The position numbers and the translations under genes were made by a program. A stretch of DNA of 64,000 nucleotides from Hyphomicrobiales bacterium (GTDB lineage Bacteria > Pseudomonadota > Alphaproteobacteria > Rhizobiales > Rhizobiaceae). A model generated the notes under the pieces. It was not told the DNA's origin. It ran no database searches and saw nothing but the letters and a program-made list of their open reading frames with translations. The number at the start of each line of letters is the position of its first letter. Position 1 is the stretch's first letter. Positions 1 through 12,989 of this stretch are shown here, in pieces. The stretch lies in the NCBI GenBank assembly GCA_900466945.1, contig UBNV01000013.1:124001-188000 (forward strand), read 5' to 3'.

Positions 1-54
1 TAAAGAGCCGCCAACCTCATTGATTTTGCCCCAATTGGGCAGGATGGACATCCC

Positions 55-486
55 ATGCAGACCGTATTGCTCGTTATCTATCTCATGGTCGTCGTCGCTC
101 TGATCGGCGTCGTCCTTATCCAGCGGTCGGAAGGCGGCGGTCTCGGCATCGGCGGCGGATCTGGCTTCATGTCGGCGCGCGGCACGGCCAATGCCCTGAC
201 CCGCACGACGGCGATCCTGGCGACACTCTTTTTTGTCATCTCGCTGGCACTTGGCATCCTCGCCCGTTACGAATCCCGCCCGACCGACATTCTAGATCGC
301 ATCCCGGCCGGCAACGGCACGACCCAGGGCGGCGGTAGCGTTCTCGACCAGCTCCCGGGTGCAGCACCCGCACAGCCCTCGACGACGGCTCCTGCCGCAT
401 CCACGCCGGCGGCACCCGCAACCACGCCTGCCGCTCCGGCGACGCCGGCGCCGGCTGCTGACCCCAACGCCGTTCCGAACAACTGA
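55..486 (+). CDS. secG: Preprotein translocase subunit SecG
   Basis: SecG is the small auxiliary subunit of the SecYEG inner-membrane protein channel. The 143-residue product has the expected two membrane segments (about residues 4-22 and 52-70) separated by a Gly-rich loop containing GGGLGIGGG. The tail after about residue 85 is Ala/Pro/Thr-rich, low in complexity and longer than in E. coli SecG (about 110 residues), as is common in alphaproteobacteria. The first 54 bases contain no gene I can assign; the leading TAA could be the stop of an upstream gene outside the window. An intrinsic terminator follows directly, so it is probably not co-transcribed with pyrG. Confidence 0.93.
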   Translation: MQTVLLVIYLMVVVALIGVVLIQRSEGGGLGIGGGSGFMSARGTANALTRTTAILATLFFVISLALGILARYESRPTDILDRIPAGNGTTQGGGSVLDQLPGAAPAQPSTTAPAASTPAAPATTPAAPATPAPAADPNAVPNN

Positions 487-2256
<1,770 letters not shown>

Positions 2257-2281
2257 GGACGAATTGCAGACAGACCTACAG

Positions 2282-2310
2282 AGACCCGGCCATGTGCCGG
2301 GTCTTCTGAT
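2282..2310 (+). terminator. Stem-loop after pyrG
   Basis: A perfect 9-bp stem (AGACCCGGC at 2282-2290, GCCGGGTCT at 2296-2304) with a 5-base loop sits between the convergent pyrG and moeA. The T-tract is weak (TCTGATTCT), so termination is inferred from stem strength and position. It could serve both strands. Confidence 0.6.
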
Positions 2311-2345
2311 TCTGGGATATTGCTCGGAGTAGGTCGGACCCGTCG

Positions 2346-3560
2346 TTATGGACGCAGCAAGAGGACTGGCACGGTGTCACCGGCCTCGACTGCCGGCGCG
2401 TTGGGCGGACGCACGATCAGGCAGTCTGACTGCGAAAAGATCCGCATCATCGAGGAATCCTGCTTGCCGAAGCTCTCGACGGTAGGAATCTCGCCCGCAC
2501 CAGCAACCAGTCGTGCGCGCACATAGTCCTGACGCTTGTCGTTGGCGGGCAGTGCCTTGCTTGACCGGGCCATAGCCATGCGCCGCCGCGGCCGTTGATG
2601 CCCGAGGTGGCAGAGCAGCGGTTCCAGGAAGAGAAGCCCGCAGACGAGACTGGAGATGGGATTTCCGGGCAGGCCCATCACCTGCATCTCGCCAAGGCGT
2701 CCCACCATCAGCGGCTTGCCGGGGCGCATGGCGATGCGCCAGAAATTGAGCTCCATGCCCGCCGAAACGAGCGTCGACTGGACGAGGTCATGATCCCCGA
2801 CAGAGGCACCGCCGAGCGTCACGAGAACATCGACACCGCTCCGGCGCACGCTTTCGACTGCCTGAAGCAGGAGACCGCGGTCGTCGGGCACGATCCCCAA
2901 GTCGATGACCTCGGCACCGTTATCGCGCGCCAGTGCGGCTATACCGAAGCTGTTGGAGCCGATGATCTGGCTGGGACGGGGAGCGTCGCCGGGCGAGACC
3001 AGTTCGTCGCCGGTCGCAAGGATCGCGATTCTCGGGCGACGAAAGACCGGCAATGTCGCGTGGTTCATGGCCGCCGCGAGCGTCAGATGGCTGAAGTCGA
3101 GACGAGTACCGGCGGCAAGTCCTATGTCACCCTCGGCGAAATCCTGTCCACGTGGGCGGATATGTCGCCCCAAGGTAACCGGAAACGTCGTGCGGATCTG
3201 GCCATCGTCTGGTCTTTCTGTATCTTCCTGAAGCAGGACGCTGTCGGCACCATCAGGAACAGGCGCCCCCGTGAAGATGCGCACGGTCTCGCCAGGGCCA
3301 ACCTGGCCTGAATATCCATGCCCGGCTGCCGACTCGCCAATGACGGTCAGTACCGATCCGATCTCGGCGGCATCGGCCGCACGAAGCGCATAACCGTCCA
3401 TGGCCGAGGCGTCGAAGGGAGGCTGGGTGAGGCGGGCGGCGAGATCGGCGGCCAGTACCCGGCCATTGGCCTCATGCAGGGATACCGCTTCTGTCTCGGC
3501 AATCGGCAGGGCTGCGGCCAGAAGCCGCGCCAGCGCTTCTTCCACCGGCAAAAGCGACAT
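2346..3560 (-). CDS. moeA: Molybdopterin molybdenumtransferase MoeA
   Basis: MoeA inserts molybdate into adenylated molybdopterin to complete the molybdenum cofactor. The 404-residue product has the MoeA layout: an N-terminal [14 protein letters not shown] segment, DASAMDGYALRAAD near residue 50, the MogA-like core with ILATGDELV (about 180) and TLGGASVGDHDLV (about 250), then LPGNPISS. It is the last gene of a minus-strand run; its ATG overlaps the moaC TGA by one base, implying translational coupling. Cofactor genes next to trpC/trpD recur in Rhizobiaceae. Confidence 0.95.
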   Translation of the reverse strand: MSLLPVEEALARLLAAALPIAETEAVSLHEANGRVLAADLAARLTQPPFDASAMDGYALRAADAAEIGSVLTVIGESAAGHGYSGQVGPGETVRIFTGAPVPDGADSVLLQEDTERPDDGQIRTTFPVTLGRHIRPRGQDFAEGDIGLAAGTRLDFSHLTLAAAMNHATLPVFRRPRIAILATGDELVSPGDAPRPSQIIGSNSFGIAALARDNGAEVIDLGIVPDDRGLLLQAVESVRRSGVDVLVTLGGASVGDHDLVQSTLVSAGMELNFWRIAMRPGKPLMVGRLGEMQVMGLPGNPISSLVCGLLFLEPLLCHLGHQRPRRRMAMARSSKALPANDKRQDYVRARLVAGAGEIPTVESFGKQDSSMMRIFSQSDCLIVRPPNAPAVEAGDTVPVLLLRP

Positions 3561-4057
3561 CAGCCACGCTCCGGATGGCGGAAGTCGCCAGACTTGCCGC
3601 CACTCTTTTCCATGACGCGAATGCCGCCGATTTCCATCGTCTTGTCGACGGCTTTCGCCATGTCGTAGATCGTCAGGCAGGTCACAGACACAGCCGTCAG
3701 CGCTTCCATCTCGACACCCGTCTTGCCGGTCAGCTTTACGGTCGCTTCGACCCGCAGACCCGGAAGATCAGGATCCTCGGAAATGTCGACGCTGACCTTC
3801 GACAGCATCAGCGGGTGGCAGAGCGGAATGAGATTGGACGTCTGCTTGGCCGCCATGATCCCGGCGATGCGGGCCGTGCCGATCACGTCGCCCTTCTTGG
3901 CGTTGCCCTCGTGGATGGTCGAAAGCGTCTCTGGCTTCATCTTGACGAAGCCCTCGGCGACTGCAACACGAACCGTGTCGCCCTTGGCCGAGACATCGAC
4001 CATATGCGCTTCGCCGGATGCGCCGATATGGGTCAGTCCGCTGGTTTCGCTCGTCAT
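3560..4057 (-). CDS. moaC: Cyclic pyranopterin monophosphate synthase MoaC
   Basis: MoaC acts with MoaA in the first step of molybdenum cofactor synthesis. The 165-residue protein is full length, with the family segments [23 protein letters not shown] and [12 protein letters not shown]. It overlaps trpC upstream by 4 bases (ATGA) and moeA downstream by one base, so trpC-moaC-moeA is very likely one operon. Confidence 0.96.
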   Translation of the reverse strand: MTSETSGLTHIGASGEAHMVDVSAKGDTVRVAVAEGFVKMKPETLSTIHEGNAKKGDVIGTARIAGIMAAKQTSNLIPLCHPLMLSKVSVDISEDPDLPGLRVEATVKLTGKTGVEMEALTAVSVTCLTIYDMAKAVDKTMEIGGIRVMEKSGGKSGDFRHPERG

Positions 4058-4872
4058 TCCGCCGCCAGAGCGCCGGTCTTGCCGGTCAGCAGCAGGCGGG
4101 TGGCCGCAGCGACTTCATCCTTCCGCATCAGACTCTCGCCGACAAGGAAGGTGCTGATTCCGGACTTCGCCAGTCGCTGGCAGTCTTCATAGGTGAAGAT
4201 GCCGCTTTCACCGACCAGCAGTCGATCCGCTGGCACCATGGCCGCCAGCTCTTCGCTGACGGCAAGGCTGACTTCGAAGGTCCTGAGATCGCGGTTGTTT
4301 ACGCCCACCAGCGGTGACTTCAGCTTCAGCGCGCGCTGCATCTCCTCAGCATCATGCACCTCGACCAGCACGTCCATGCCCAGTTCGAAGGCGAGGCCTT
4401 CAAGATCGGCGGCTTCACCGTCTGACAGCGACGCCATGATCAACAGGATGCAGTCGCCGCCCCAGGCTCGCGCTTCATAGACCTGATAGGCGTCAAACAT
4501 GAAATCCTTGCGCAGAGCTGGCAGGCTGCAAGCCCTGCGGGCTGCCGTCAGGAATTCCGGCGCGCCCTGGAAGCTCGGCGTGTCCGTGAGCACCGAGAGG
4601 CAGGCCGCACCGCCGGCCTCGTAAGCCGCCGCCAGTGCCGGCGGATCGAAATCCGGGCGGATCAGTCCCTTGGACGGGCTCGCCTTCTTGATCTCGGCGA
4701 TCAGCCCGAAACGGCCTTCGTCACGGGCGCGAACCAGCGCTCGGTAAAAGCCGCGCGGCACGTCCGCGTTTGCCGCGATCCGGTCCTTGAGTTCGGAAAG
4801 CGAAACGTTTGCCTTTGCGGCAGCGATTTCTTCCCGCTTGTATGTCTCGATGCGCTTCAGGATATCGGTCAT
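4054..4872 (-). CDS. trpC: Indole-3-glycerol phosphate synthase
   Basis: TrpC closes the indole ring in tryptophan synthesis. The 272-residue TIM-barrel protein has the expected [44 protein letters not shown] and [11 protein letters not shown] motifs. It is monofunctional (no fused PRAI domain). The ATG at 4872 lies 10 bases after the trpD stop, and its end overlaps moaC. Confidence 0.97.
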   Translation of the reverse strand: MTDILKRIETYKREEIAAAKANVSLSELKDRIAANADVPRGFYRALVRARDEGRFGLIAEIKKASPSKGLIRPDFDPPALAAAYEAGGAACLSVLTDTPSFQGAPEFLTAARRACSLPALRKDFMFDAYQVYEARAWGGDCILLIMASLSDGEAADLEGLAFELGMDVLVEVHDAEEMQRALKLKSPLVGVNNRDLRTFEVSLAVSEELAAMVPADRLLVGESGIFTYEDCQRLAKSGISTFLVGESLMRKDEVAAATRLLLTGKTGALAAE

Positions 4873-4882
4873 GGTGTCAAGC

Positions 4883-5905
4883 TTAGCCCGAAGTGGCAGA
4901 GTTGGAAATGGTGATCAGCGTTTCGAGCGCACGGGCGGCACTGCCAGTGTCGAGCGACTGACTGGCGAGGTGCATGCCCTCGGTCACATCCTTCGCCCTG
5001 CCGGCCACGATCAGCGACGCGGCCGCATTGCACAGGGCAACGTCACGATAGGGCGTCCTCGCCCCACCGAGGACGTCTCGAAGCGCGGCGGCATTGACCT
5101 CGCCGTCGCCGCCGCGAATGGCGTCCAGCGACACGGTTTCGACACCGAAGTCATCGGGTGTCAGCTCGAAGCTGCGGATTTCGCCATCCTTGAGTTCGGC
5201 CACATGGCTTGGACCGGTGGTGGTGATTTCATCCAGACCGCTGCCATGGACGACCCAGGCGCTGGTCAATCCGAGGTCACGCAGGGCTTCGGCGCCGGGA
5301 ATCAGCCATTCCGGCGAATAGACGCCGAAGAGCTGCTTTTTGACCCGTGCCGGGCTCGAAAGCGGGCCGACGATATTGAAGATCGTGCGGGCCCCGAGTT
5401 CGACGCGCGCAGGGCCGACATGGCGCATGGCCGGATGATGCAACTGGGCGAACATGAAGCCGATCCCGGCCTCGCGAATGCAGCGCGAAATGAGATCCGG
5501 CTCGATGTCGAGCTTGACGCCGAGCTGCGAGAGCGCATCGGCGGTGCCGGACTTCGAGCTGAGCGCGCGGTTGCCATGCTTGGCGACCGGTACGCCTGCA
5601 CCGGCAACGATCAGTGCCGCGAGCGTCGAAATATTGTACGTGTTGGTGCCGTCACCGCCGGTTCCGACGATGTCGATCGCATCGGCTGGTGCTTCCACCG
5701 GCACCATCTTCTGCCGCATGATCGACACGGCGCCGGCGATCTCGTCGACCGTCTCGCCACGGACCCGAAGGCCCATCAGGAAGCCGCCAACCTGGGCCAT
5801 GCTGGCTTCGCCCGACATCAGGATTTCGAACGCATCGCTCGCCTCCTGCCGTGTGAGCGGCTGGCGCGTGGCAATCTTGGCGATGAAGGGTTTCAACCCG
5901 GACAT
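4883..5905 (-). CDS. trpD: Anthranilate phosphoribosyltransferase
   Basis: TrpD transfers phosphoribosyl to anthranilate in tryptophan synthesis. The 340-residue sequence shows the PRPP-binding motif [14 protein letters not shown] (about 82-95), then [17 protein letters not shown], and [11 protein letters not shown]. No anthranilate synthase genes are in the window. It follows ppiD by 26 bases on the same strand, so the ppiD-trpD-trpC-moaC-moeA run is probably co-transcribed at least in part. Confidence 0.97.
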   Translation of the reverse strand: MSGLKPFIAKIATRQPLTRQEASDAFEILMSGEASMAQVGGFLMGLRVRGETVDEIAGAVSIMRQKMVPVEAPADAIDIVGTGGDGTNTYNISTLAALIVAGAGVPVAKHGNRALSSKSGTADALSQLGVKLDIEPDLISRCIREAGIGFMFAQLHHPAMRHVGPARVELGARTIFNIVGPLSSPARVKKQLFGVYSPEWLIPGAEALRDLGLTSAWVVHGSGLDEITTTGPSHVAELKDGEIRSFELTPDDFGVETVSLDAIRGGDGEVNAAALRDVLGGARTPYRDVALCNAAASLIVAGRAKDVTEGMHLASQSLDTGSAARALETLITISNSATSG

Positions 5906-5931
5906 GTGACAGCTCCCCCGATGACCCGCGT

Positions 5932-7821
5932 TTATCGAACGATGGCTTGCTGGGCCAGCGCCTGATTGAAGGTCACGCCATATTCCGCCTGCAGCTGGCT
6001 CACCATCTGGTCGAGAATGTCGTCACCGGCAGCATTGGCGAGCTGGCCGATCTGTTCATCCTCGTTCAGCGGCACGCCGGCAGTCGGCTGGTCGCGCACT
6101 TCCGTCACCGTCAGCAGGATCTGCGTCGAGGGATCGCCACCCGATGCTGTCGCAACCGTGCCCTGCGGGCCGGAAAAGGCAGCCGTGATGGCCGTGGCAC
6201 CTAGAACCGCGTCTTCGCTGCGGCGGGTAATACCAGCCTTGCTTTCGACAGCGAGACCGAGCTCGGTCGCGATATCCTCCAGCTTGCCGCCATCTGCGAT
6301 CCGCTTGCGCAGGCTTTCGGCCAATGCGCCGAGCGCGATGCGCTGCTGCTCGGCCGTCCAGTCGGCCACGGCCTTTTCGCGCACTTCGGCAAGTTCCCGG
6401 TCGCGTTCCGCCTTGATATCGGTCACATCGAACCAGATGAAGCCATTGCTGCCGAGATTGACCGGAAGCGCCTCGACACCGATGTCGGTGCGGAACACCT
6501 CAGTCAGCAGCTTGTCGCGCTCGGGAATGCCCGCAATCTCCGTCTCGCGGTTGTCGAGGCCGCGGCGGTCGATATCGGTGACGGTCGCGGTCGTCAGCTT
6601 GAGCTGGTCCGCAGCTTCCTTCAGCGTCGAGCCGCCGGCACGCAGGTCTTCGAACTGGTCATGCACGGCCGTGATGTCGGCAATGGCGGCGGATTCGGCG
6701 AGCGCGGCGCGGATCTCGTCCTTCACTTCGTCCAGACTCTGGGTGCGCCCGTCCTTGATGTTGGTGATGCGCAGGATGACAGGCCCGAGGGCGCCGTCCA
6801 CGACCGGCGTCGTGCCGCCCTCTGCTGTAACGGCAAAAGCAGCGTCCGCAAGTGCGGGATCGGGCAGGCGGTCACGGGTGAAGTCGCCCAGCAGCACGTC
6901 GCCCGCGGTCTTGCCCTGATCGGCGACCAACTGGTCGAAGCTCGTGCCGTTCTGCAGTTCGGTCAGCGCGGCATCGGCCATCTCGCGGCTCTCGAAGGAC
7001 AGCTGTTCGATGGTGCGCGTGCCAGCGATTTCATACGTCGCCTTGCGGCGCTCGTAGTCCTCGCGGATCTGCTCGTCGGTGATAGCGGATGTGTCGGCGA
7101 TGTCGGACGGCTCGAGCTTCACATAGGTGAAGCTGCGATATTCCGGTGCGCGGTAGCCGGACTTGGTGGTTTCGAACCAGGCGGCGAGCGTCGCATCATC
7201 AGGTGCCTTGACCGGCTCGATATTGGCATTGGTCAGCAAGAGATAATTGATGTCGCGGTTCTCGTAGCGATACGTCTTGATTGCATCGATTAGAACTTTC
7301 GGGGCGACGAAGCCGTCTGCAGTGGCGTCGACGATCTGGCTGCGGATCGCAACCTTCGAACGCTCTTGGATATAGTCGTCTTCACGCAGGCCGGCATTGC
7401 GCAAGCGCGACGAGAATAGGCCGCGATCGAAGCTGCCGGCTGCGTTCTTGAAGGCCGGATCATCGGCGATCAGCTGTGCCAGGCGATCCTGCGATAGGCC
7501 AAGGTTCATGTCTGCGGCCAACTGGTCCAGCGCCGCACCGGCGGCGAGCTGCGAGAAAACCTGCGACTCGATGCCGAAGGCCCGGGCCTGCTCGGTGGTC
7601 AGCTGCATGCCGAAACGGCTGCTCATGTCCGCCACCTGTCGCTGATAGGCGAAGGCGAAATCAGCAGATGAAACGCTCTGGTCCCCCACGGCGACAACGG
7701 TGTCGGACGTGTTGCTGAACAGCGATGCCGATACGCCCCAGACACCGAAGGAAAGGACGAGCAGCAGAAGCAGGATCTTGGCAAACAGGGTTTGGGAAGC
7801 TTTTCGCAGAATGACGAGCAT
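5932..7821 (-). CDS. ppiD: Membrane-anchored peptidyl-prolyl isomerase (PpiD/SurA-type)
   Basis: This periplasmic foldase assists newly exported envelope proteins. The 629-residue protein has one N-terminal membrane anchor (about residues 12-32, rich in Leu/Val), a SurA_N-like helical chaperone region, a parvulin-type rotamase region in the middle and a C-terminal helical part, matching PpiD length and topology. It starts the minus-strand trp/moa run. PpiD beside trpD recurs in alphaproteobacteria. The symbol is by architecture; the parvulin catalytic residues were not checked individually. Confidence 0.85.
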   Translation of the reverse strand: MLVILRKASQTLFAKILLLLLVLSFGVWGVSASLFSNTSDTVVAVGDQSVSSADFAFAYQRQVADMSSRFGMQLTTEQARAFGIESQVFSQLAAGAALDQLAADMNLGLSQDRLAQLIADDPAFKNAAGSFDRGLFSSRLRNAGLREDDYIQERSKVAIRSQIVDATADGFVAPKVLIDAIKTYRYENRDINYLLLTNANIEPVKAPDDATLAAWFETTKSGYRAPEYRSFTYVKLEPSDIADTSAITDEQIREDYERRKATYEIAGTRTIEQLSFESREMADAALTELQNGTSFDQLVADQGKTAGDVLLGDFTRDRLPDPALADAAFAVTAEGGTTPVVDGALGPVILRITNIKDGRTQSLDEVKDEIRAALAESAAIADITAVHDQFEDLRAGGSTLKEAADQLKLTTATVTDIDRRGLDNRETEIAGIPERDKLLTEVFRTDIGVEALPVNLGSNGFIWFDVTDIKAERDRELAEVREKAVADWTAEQQRIALGALAESLRKRIADGGKLEDIATELGLAVESKAGITRRSEDAVLGATAITAAFSGPQGTVATASGGDPSTQILLTVTEVRDQPTAGVPLNEDEQIGQLANAAGDDILDQMVSQLQAEYGVTFNQALAQQAIVR

Positions 7822-7979
7822 CGGGACGCATGAACCTCATAGTAAATCTTCGTCCGGGACGAAGCAGGTTGACTTCCTTAGAACAAAGCTTTCGGGAAAT
7901 GAAGGCATGCGGCCGCGAAATGCGCAGCCATCACGCGGAGTTTGACCGCTTTGGGGTCCGGGGCCGACAGGCCTCCAGC

Positions 7980-8015
7980 CAAAACGGAAGAAGGCCGGAC
8001 AAATGCCGGCCTTCT
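7980..8015 (-). terminator. Rho-independent terminator of gltA
   Basis: A perfect 10-bp stem (AGAAGGCCGG at 7989-7998, CCGGCCTTCT at 8006-8015) with a 7-base loop is followed on the minus strand by TCCGTTTT. It lies 24 bases after the gltA stop. The rest of the gap up to ppiD (7822-7979) must hold the ppiD promoter, but I see no clear signal there. Confidence 0.75.
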
Positions 8016-8038
8016 GGATCGTAATCAGTTTTGAGCTT

Positions 8039-9328
8039 TCAGCGCTCCGAGAGAGCCTTGTAGTCACGCTGCGGTTCGCCTGTATAAAGCTGACGCGGGC
8101 GGCCGATGCGCTGCTGCGGATCTTCGATCATCTCGTTCCATTGGGCGATCCAGCCGACGGTGCGGGCAAGAGCGAACAGAACGGTGAACATGGTCGTCGG
8201 GAAGCCGAGTGCGCGAAGCGTGATACCCGAATAGAAGTCGACATTCGGATAGAGCTTCTTCTCGATGAAGTAGGGGTCGTTGAGCGCGATCTTCTCGAGC
8301 TCGAGCGCCACCTTCATCAGCGGATCGTCGGCGTGACCAGTCGCCTCGAGGACCTCGTACATGGTCTTCTGCATGATCTTGGCGCGCGGGTCGTAGTTCT
8401 TGTAGACCCGGTGGCCGAAGCCCATGAGACGGAACGGATCGTTCTTGTCCTTGGCCTTGGCAATATATTCGGGGATGCGGTCGACCGAGCCGATTTCCAT
8501 CAGCATGTTGAGCGCGGCCTCGTTCGCGCCACCATGCGCCGGACCCCAGAGGCAGGCGATGCCGGCTGCGATGCAGGCAAACGGATTGGCACCCGACGAG
8601 CCGGCGAGTCGCACGGTCGAGGTCGAGGCATTCTGCTCGTGATCGGCATGCAGGATGAAGATGCGGTCCATGGCGCGCGCCAGTACCGGGTTCACCTGAT
8701 ACTCTTCGCAGGGAACGGCAAAGCACATGCGCAGGAAGTTTGACGCATAGTCGAGATCGTTCTTCGGATAAACGAAGGGCTGGCCGATGTGATACTTGTA
8801 GGCCATGGCAGCGATCGTCGGCATCTTTGCGATCATGCGCAACGAAGCGACCATGCGCTGATGCGGATCGGTGATGTCGGTCGAGTCGTGATAGAAGGCG
8901 GAGAGCGCGCCGACCGTGCCGACCATGACGGCCATCGGATGTGCGTCACGGCGATAGCCCGAGAAGAACTTGCTCATCTGCTCGTGCACCATGGTGTGGT
9001 GCGTGACGCGGTAGTCGAAATCCTTCTTCTGGGCAGCCGTCGGCAGTTCGCCGTAGAGCAGCAGGTAGCAGACTTCCAGGAAGTCGCCTTTTTCAGCGAG
9101 CTGCTCGATCGGATAGCCGCGATGCAGAAGCGTGCCTTCGTCGCCATCGATGTAGGTGATCTTGGATTCGCAGGACGCCGTTGACGTGAAGCCCGGATCG
9201 TAGGTGAACGTGCCCGTGTGCTTGTAAAGGGCGGCGATGTCGATGACGTCAGGGCCGATCGTGCCGGCCTTGACGCTCAGGTCGACAGTCTTGTCCCCGA
9301 GTTTCAATGAAGCGCTTTTGTCCGTCAT
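8039..9328 (-). CDS. gltA: Citrate synthase (type II)
   Basis: The enzyme condenses acetyl-CoA and oxaloacetate to start the TCA cycle. The 429-residue product has the type II (NADH-sensitive, hexameric) layout with [16 protein letters not shown] (active-site His), [11 protein letters not shown] and [15 protein letters not shown] motifs. A terminator follows it. It is transcribed away from comEC, with a 266-base gap that must hold both promoters. In the relatives I remember, gltX lies next to gltA; it is not here. Confidence 0.97.
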   Translation of the reverse strand: MTDKSASLKLGDKTVDLSVKAGTIGPDVIDIAALYKHTGTFTYDPGFTSTASCESKITYIDGDEGTLLHRGYPIEQLAEKGDFLEVCYLLLYGELPTAAQKKDFDYRVTHHTMVHEQMSKFFSGYRRDAHPMAVMVGTVGALSAFYHDSTDITDPHQRMVASLRMIAKMPTIAAMAYKYHIGQPFVYPKNDLDYASNFLRMCFAVPCEEYQVNPVLARAMDRIFILHADHEQNASTSTVRLAGSSGANPFACIAAGIACLWGPAHGGANEAALNMLMEIGSVDRIPEYIAKAKDKNDPFRLMGFGHRVYKNYDPRAKIMQKTMYEVLEATGHADDPLMKVALELEKIALNDPYFIEKKLYPNVDFYSGITLRALGFPTTMFTVLFALARTVGWIAQWNEMIEDPQQRIGRPRQLYTGEPQRDYKALSER

Positions 9329-9594
9329 GCTGATCCTCCGGTATTGGCGGGAAGGCGTCCTTAAAAAGCCGCCATCGGTTAAGCGTGTCGATGTAGCTAT
9401 ATGATACCGAAGTTAATGCCAAGCTATCCAAAGGGCAAATTGTGCATCGCGAAAACGGCAACAATCGAACCGATCGGTTCTAATCGTTTGAAGCTCGGAT
9501 AGGCCGTAGAATCGTTGCCTGCTGCAAGCTTTGATTGTTCTCGATTTTGCCTTATCCTGCCTGCGGATGGGGTAAAGCCGACCGGGCGGGCGCA

Positions 9595-12078
9595 ATGGTC
9601 GAAGTGGCGGCAAAGCAGGGGGATACGGTCGTTCGGTCCGGGGAAATGCCGGCGCCTCCCGCCGTGCTTCCTTCACGGCAGAGACTGCCTGCGTCACGAC
9701 CGACAGCCGACGGTGTCAAGGTCCGGATTTACGCTGCGCTGCGACGCATCCTTGCTGATTGCCGCGACTACGTCGTCGAGGAAATCCGTTACGGGCATCT
9801 GTTTCTTTTTGTACCGGTTTGCCTCGGAAGCGGCGCCGCAATCTGGTTTGCCGTGCCGAGCCCGCCGGCGGTCGTGGTCCTCGTTTCATTCGTCGGCATC
9901 CTCCTCGGCGCGCTGTCCCGTTGTGTCCGGGGAACCGTATCCCATGTGATTCTCTGGGCTGCCTGCCTGACCGCGATCGGCATGCTGCTTGCAGCGTGGG
10001 AGACGAGACGAAATTCCACCGTGATCCTGGACCAACCCCTCGTCACGACCGTGACCGGCATTGTCGAGCGCCGGGAACAGGGAGCAGCCGGCGAATGGCG
10101 ATATACGCTGAGGGTGGCGTCTACCATCGATCCCATCATACGACGACCGCCGGAGGGGGTGACCCTCCTGGCGCGCAGCAAACACGCACCGGTCGCGATC
10201 GGCGGCGCGCTGAGCGGGCGTGCGCGACTGTCGCCGCCCTCAGGCCCCGCACTTCCCGGGCTGAACGACTTCGCCTTCCAGAGCTATTTTTCCGGCATCG
10301 GCGCTGTCGGTTTCTTTCTCGGGCCTCCGCAGGCGGTCTCGGCTGAAGGGCTTGGCGCCACCGGCCTCGGAACACGCTTCGATGCGGCCTTGTTTTCCCT
10401 CCGGGACCGCATTTCGAACCGCATCCGGTCCATCCTGCCGGGAGATCCGGGTGCATTCGCAGCCTCGATCATCACGGGAGAGCGCCGATCCATGTCGGAA
10501 GAGGCAACCGAGGCGCTCAGGGTCTCGGGTCTCGCCCATATCACGGCCATCTCCGGCCTCAACATGGCGCTTGCCGCCGGCATCTTCTTTGTCGGCCTGC
10601 GTGGCCTTCTGAGCCTCGTCCCCGCACTTGCGCAGCGCTATCCGATCAAGAAGATCGCGGCCGTGGGCGCCCTGCTCGCCACGACCGGATATGTGCTGAT
10701 TTCCGGCTACCAGGTCTCGGCCCTGAGGGCCTATCTGATGACTGCCATCATGCTGATCGCGGTCCTCTTCGACCGTCCGGCCGTCAGCCTGCGCAATCTG
10801 GCTCTGGCAGCCACTGCTATCCTCGCCGTCCAGCCGTCGGCCGTCATGGGGCCGAGTTTCCAGATGTCCTTTGCCGCGACCGCAGCCCTGATCGCCGGCT
10901 ATGCCGGCTGGCGATCGCGGCCGAGGGCCATCCTGCCGCCCGCGCGCTCACTCGGACTGCGCATTGCGGCCGGCGGCGCAAAACTTGTCGGTGGCACGCT
11001 CGGCACATCCCTGATCGGCGGACTGGCGACCGCGATCTTTGCCATCACCCATTTCCACCGTCTGTCGACCCATGGGCTCGAAGCCAATCTTGCCGCCATG
11101 CCCTTGATCTCGCTCGTCGTCATGCCGGCGGGCTTCATTGCCATGCTGCTGATGCCCTTAGGCCTTGATGGCCCCTTCTTCTGGATCATGGGGCAGGGGC
11201 TGGAACTGGTGCTCTCTGTCGCCTACGCGGTCGCGGGCTGGGGCGGTGGCTATGTTTTTCCGCGCCTTCCGGACTGGTTCATGATTGGCACGATCACCGG
11301 CATGCTGCTCCTCACGCTGATGCGCAGCAGGCTTCGACACATCGGCACGGCGGTGATTGCGCTGACGCTGACGGCGACATGGTTTGCGCCGAGGGAGCAA
11401 GCCGGCGATTTGATGATCAGCGAAGATGCTCGCCTGGTCGCCCTCTGGACCGGGCAGGGCGAGGAGCGAATACTCGCAACCAATAGAAACCGGCCACCGG
11501 ACTTCATCTTCGAACAGTGGCGCCCGGTACTGGGTGTGGAGACCGTCAGTCCGCCAAGCCGGCTTGCGATTGGAGAGCTGCCCACTGCACCGGACTGGCG
11601 GACTGGGGAGACGTGGAATGTGACGCAGCGATCGGCTGCCGAAACCCTTCTCGATCAACTGACCGAATCGGCCGCGACGGATCGGTTCACCTGCATCAAG
11701 CAGGCCTGTGTGGTCAGATTGGAATCGGGAAAATTGCTGATGACCCTAGACCGACCTGATCTGGTCGGGTCCGCATGCGACCGTGCCGACATCGTGGTGC
11801 TCGCGGCGCGGACGCGTTTGACCAGATGTCGCTCAGGTTCAGTCCTCTACTCGCAGAGCAGTCTGAGAGCCACCGGCGCTATCGAAATCTCGGCTCTCGC
11901 GGGCGCTCCGCACGACATGAAGGTCAGATCAGCATTCGAGGGAAGGCCGAGGCCCTGGACAGCGCACCGCCTCTACGACTGGCGTACGGAGACAGCCGCC
12001 ACAGACCATACCCTATCCCGACAGCCAAGACGTCCAACGGCTCAAGAAACGCTATCGCTTGAGGCGGATGCTCAGTGA
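9595..12078 (+). CDS. comEC: ComEC/Rec2 family membrane protein
   Basis: ComEC forms the inner-membrane channel for single-stranded DNA in competent bacteria; in rhizobia its role is not established. The product (827 residues from this ATG) has an N-terminal DUF4131-like region, then the multi-pass Competence domain with [19 protein letters not shown] (about residue 320 onward). The C-terminal part (about 615-827) does not show the HxHxDH metal site of the beta-lactamase domain found in longer ComEC proteins. The ATG at 9595 has a GGGCGGGCG stretch upstream; a TTG at 9535 is possible. It ends inside lexA, tail to tail, by 7 bases. Confidence 0.85.
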   Translation: MVEVAAKQGDTVVRSGEMPAPPAVLPSRQRLPASRPTADGVKVRIYAALRRILADCRDYVVEEIRYGHLFLFVPVCLGSGAAIWFAVPSPPAVVVLVSFVGILLGALSRCVRGTVSHVILWAACLTAIGMLLAAWETRRNSTVILDQPLVTTVTGIVERREQGAAGEWRYTLRVASTIDPIIRRPPEGVTLLARSKHAPVAIGGALSGRARLSPPSGPALPGLNDFAFQSYFSGIGAVGFFLGPPQAVSAEGLGATGLGTRFDAALFSLRDRISNRIRSILPGDPGAFAASIITGERRSMSEEATEALRVSGLAHITAISGLNMALAAGIFFVGLRGLLSLVPALAQRYPIKKIAAVGALLATTGYVLISGYQVSALRAYLMTAIMLIAVLFDRPAVSLRNLALAATAILAVQPSAVMGPSFQMSFAATAALIAGYAGWRSRPRAILPPARSLGLRIAAGGAKLVGGTLGTSLIGGLATAIFAITHFHRLSTHGLEANLAAMPLISLVVMPAGFIAMLLMPLGLDGPFFWIMGQGLELVLSVAYAVAGWGGGYVFPRLPDWFMIGTITGMLLLTLMRSRLRHIGTAVIALTLTATWFAPREQAGDLMISEDARLVALWTGQGEERILATNRNRPPDFIFEQWRPVLGVETVSPPSRLAIGELPTAPDWRTGETWNVTQRSAAETLLDQLTESAATDRFTCIKQACVVRLESGKLLMTLDRPDLVGSACDRADIVVLAARTRLTRCRSGSVLYSQSSLRATGAIEISALAGAPHDMKVRSAFEGRPRPWTAHRLYDWRTETAATDHTLSRQPRRPTAQETLSLEADAQ

Positions 12079-12785
12079 TAGCGGCGGATGAGGCCGACCA
12101 GCTTGCCCTGGATCTTGACGCGATCCGGCGGAAAGATGCGCGTCTCGTAAGCCGGGTTAGCGGCTTCCAGCGCGATCGACGCGCCTCGGCGACGGAAGCG
12201 CTTCAACGTGGCTTCCTCGTCGTCGACGAGCGCGACGATGATATCGCCGGGATTGGCGTTCGAGGCGTTACGGATGATGACCGTGTCGCCGTCGAGGATC
12301 CCGGCCTCGATCATCGAGTCGCCCTTGACCTCGAGCGCGTAATGATCGCCTGCCCCGATCATCTCGGCGGGCACGGTGATGTCATGCGTGTTGTTCTGAA
12401 TGGCCGAGATCGGCACACCGGCCGCAATCCGCCCCATGACAGGGACAGAAACCGAAGAATTGTTGTCCTCGGCCGGTGGCTTGCTGAGGCTTGGCGGCGG
12501 CGTTTTACCGAGGCTGCCCTCGATTACGCTCGGCGCAAAGCCACGACGTGGCTGCAGGCTCGGCGTATAGGCCTCTGGCAGCTTGATCACTTCCAGTGCG
12601 CGGGCCCGGTTCGGCAAGCGGCGAATGAAGCCGCGCTCCTCAAGCGCCGTGATCAGGCGGTGGATGCCGGATTTCGATGCGAGGTCCAGCGCATCCTTCA
12701 TCTCGTCGAAGGACGGCGGGACACCCGATTCCTTCATCCGTTCATGGATGAAAAGAAGCAGTTCCTGTTGCTTGCGCGTCAGCAT
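12072..12785 (-). CDS. lexA: LexA repressor
   Basis: LexA represses the SOS regulon and self-cleaves when RecA filaments form. The 237-residue protein has an N-terminal winged HTH (about 1-65), a Ser/Pro-rich linker longer than in E. coli (about 72-112), the Ala-Gly cleavage site (A122-G123 in GRIAAGVPI), catalytic Ser157 (GDSMIEAG) and Lys195 (ATLKRF). The length fits alphaproteobacterial LexA. A GTTC-N7-GTTC operator lies 46-60 bases upstream, so it is autoregulated. Confidence 0.97.
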   Translation of the reverse strand: MLTRKQQELLLFIHERMKESGVPPSFDEMKDALDLASKSGIHRLITALEERGFIRRLPNRARALEVIKLPEAYTPSLQPRRGFAPSVIEGSLGKTPPPSLSKPPAEDNNSSVSVPVMGRIAAGVPISAIQNNTHDITVPAEMIGAGDHYALEVKGDSMIEAGILDGDTVIIRNASNANPGDIIVALVDDEEATLKRFRRRGASIALEAANPAYETRIFPPDRVKIQGKLVGLIRRYH

Positions 12786-12830
12786 GTGTGATGCCCCTAG
12801 GGTGAAACAAATCCAGAACAGACACTATAT

Positions 12831-12845
12831 GTTCCATTTGTGTTC
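12831..12845. promoter_or_regulatory. Alphaproteobacterial SOS box upstream of lexA
   Basis: The site reads GTTC CATTTGT GTTC, an exact match to the GTTC-N7-GTTC direct-repeat operator known for LexA in alphaproteobacteria. It sits 46-60 bases upstream of the lexA start, next to a TATAGT-like stretch on the minus strand, where repressor binding would block transcription. Confidence 0.9.
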
Positions 12846-12935
12846 CGCAAGGGGATAAATTTCCGTGAAGAGCCGGTGAGAAAATGCGATAGCCGACGAG
12901 ATATCCTCGCGGAGGCAATCGGGCGGCGTGTTTGC

Positions 12936-12964
12936 TTGACACCAGATCTGCTCGGCGAGGAATA
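12936..12964 (+). promoter_or_regulatory. Candidate promoter of the DUF1003 gene
   Basis: TTGACA (12936-12941) is followed after 17 bases by GGAATA (12959-12964), 26 bases before the start codon. The -35 match is perfect and the -10 is weak, so this is a moderate-confidence prediction. Confidence 0.4.
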
Positions 12965-12989
12965 GCTCAGCCTCAGCGAGAGGATTCAC

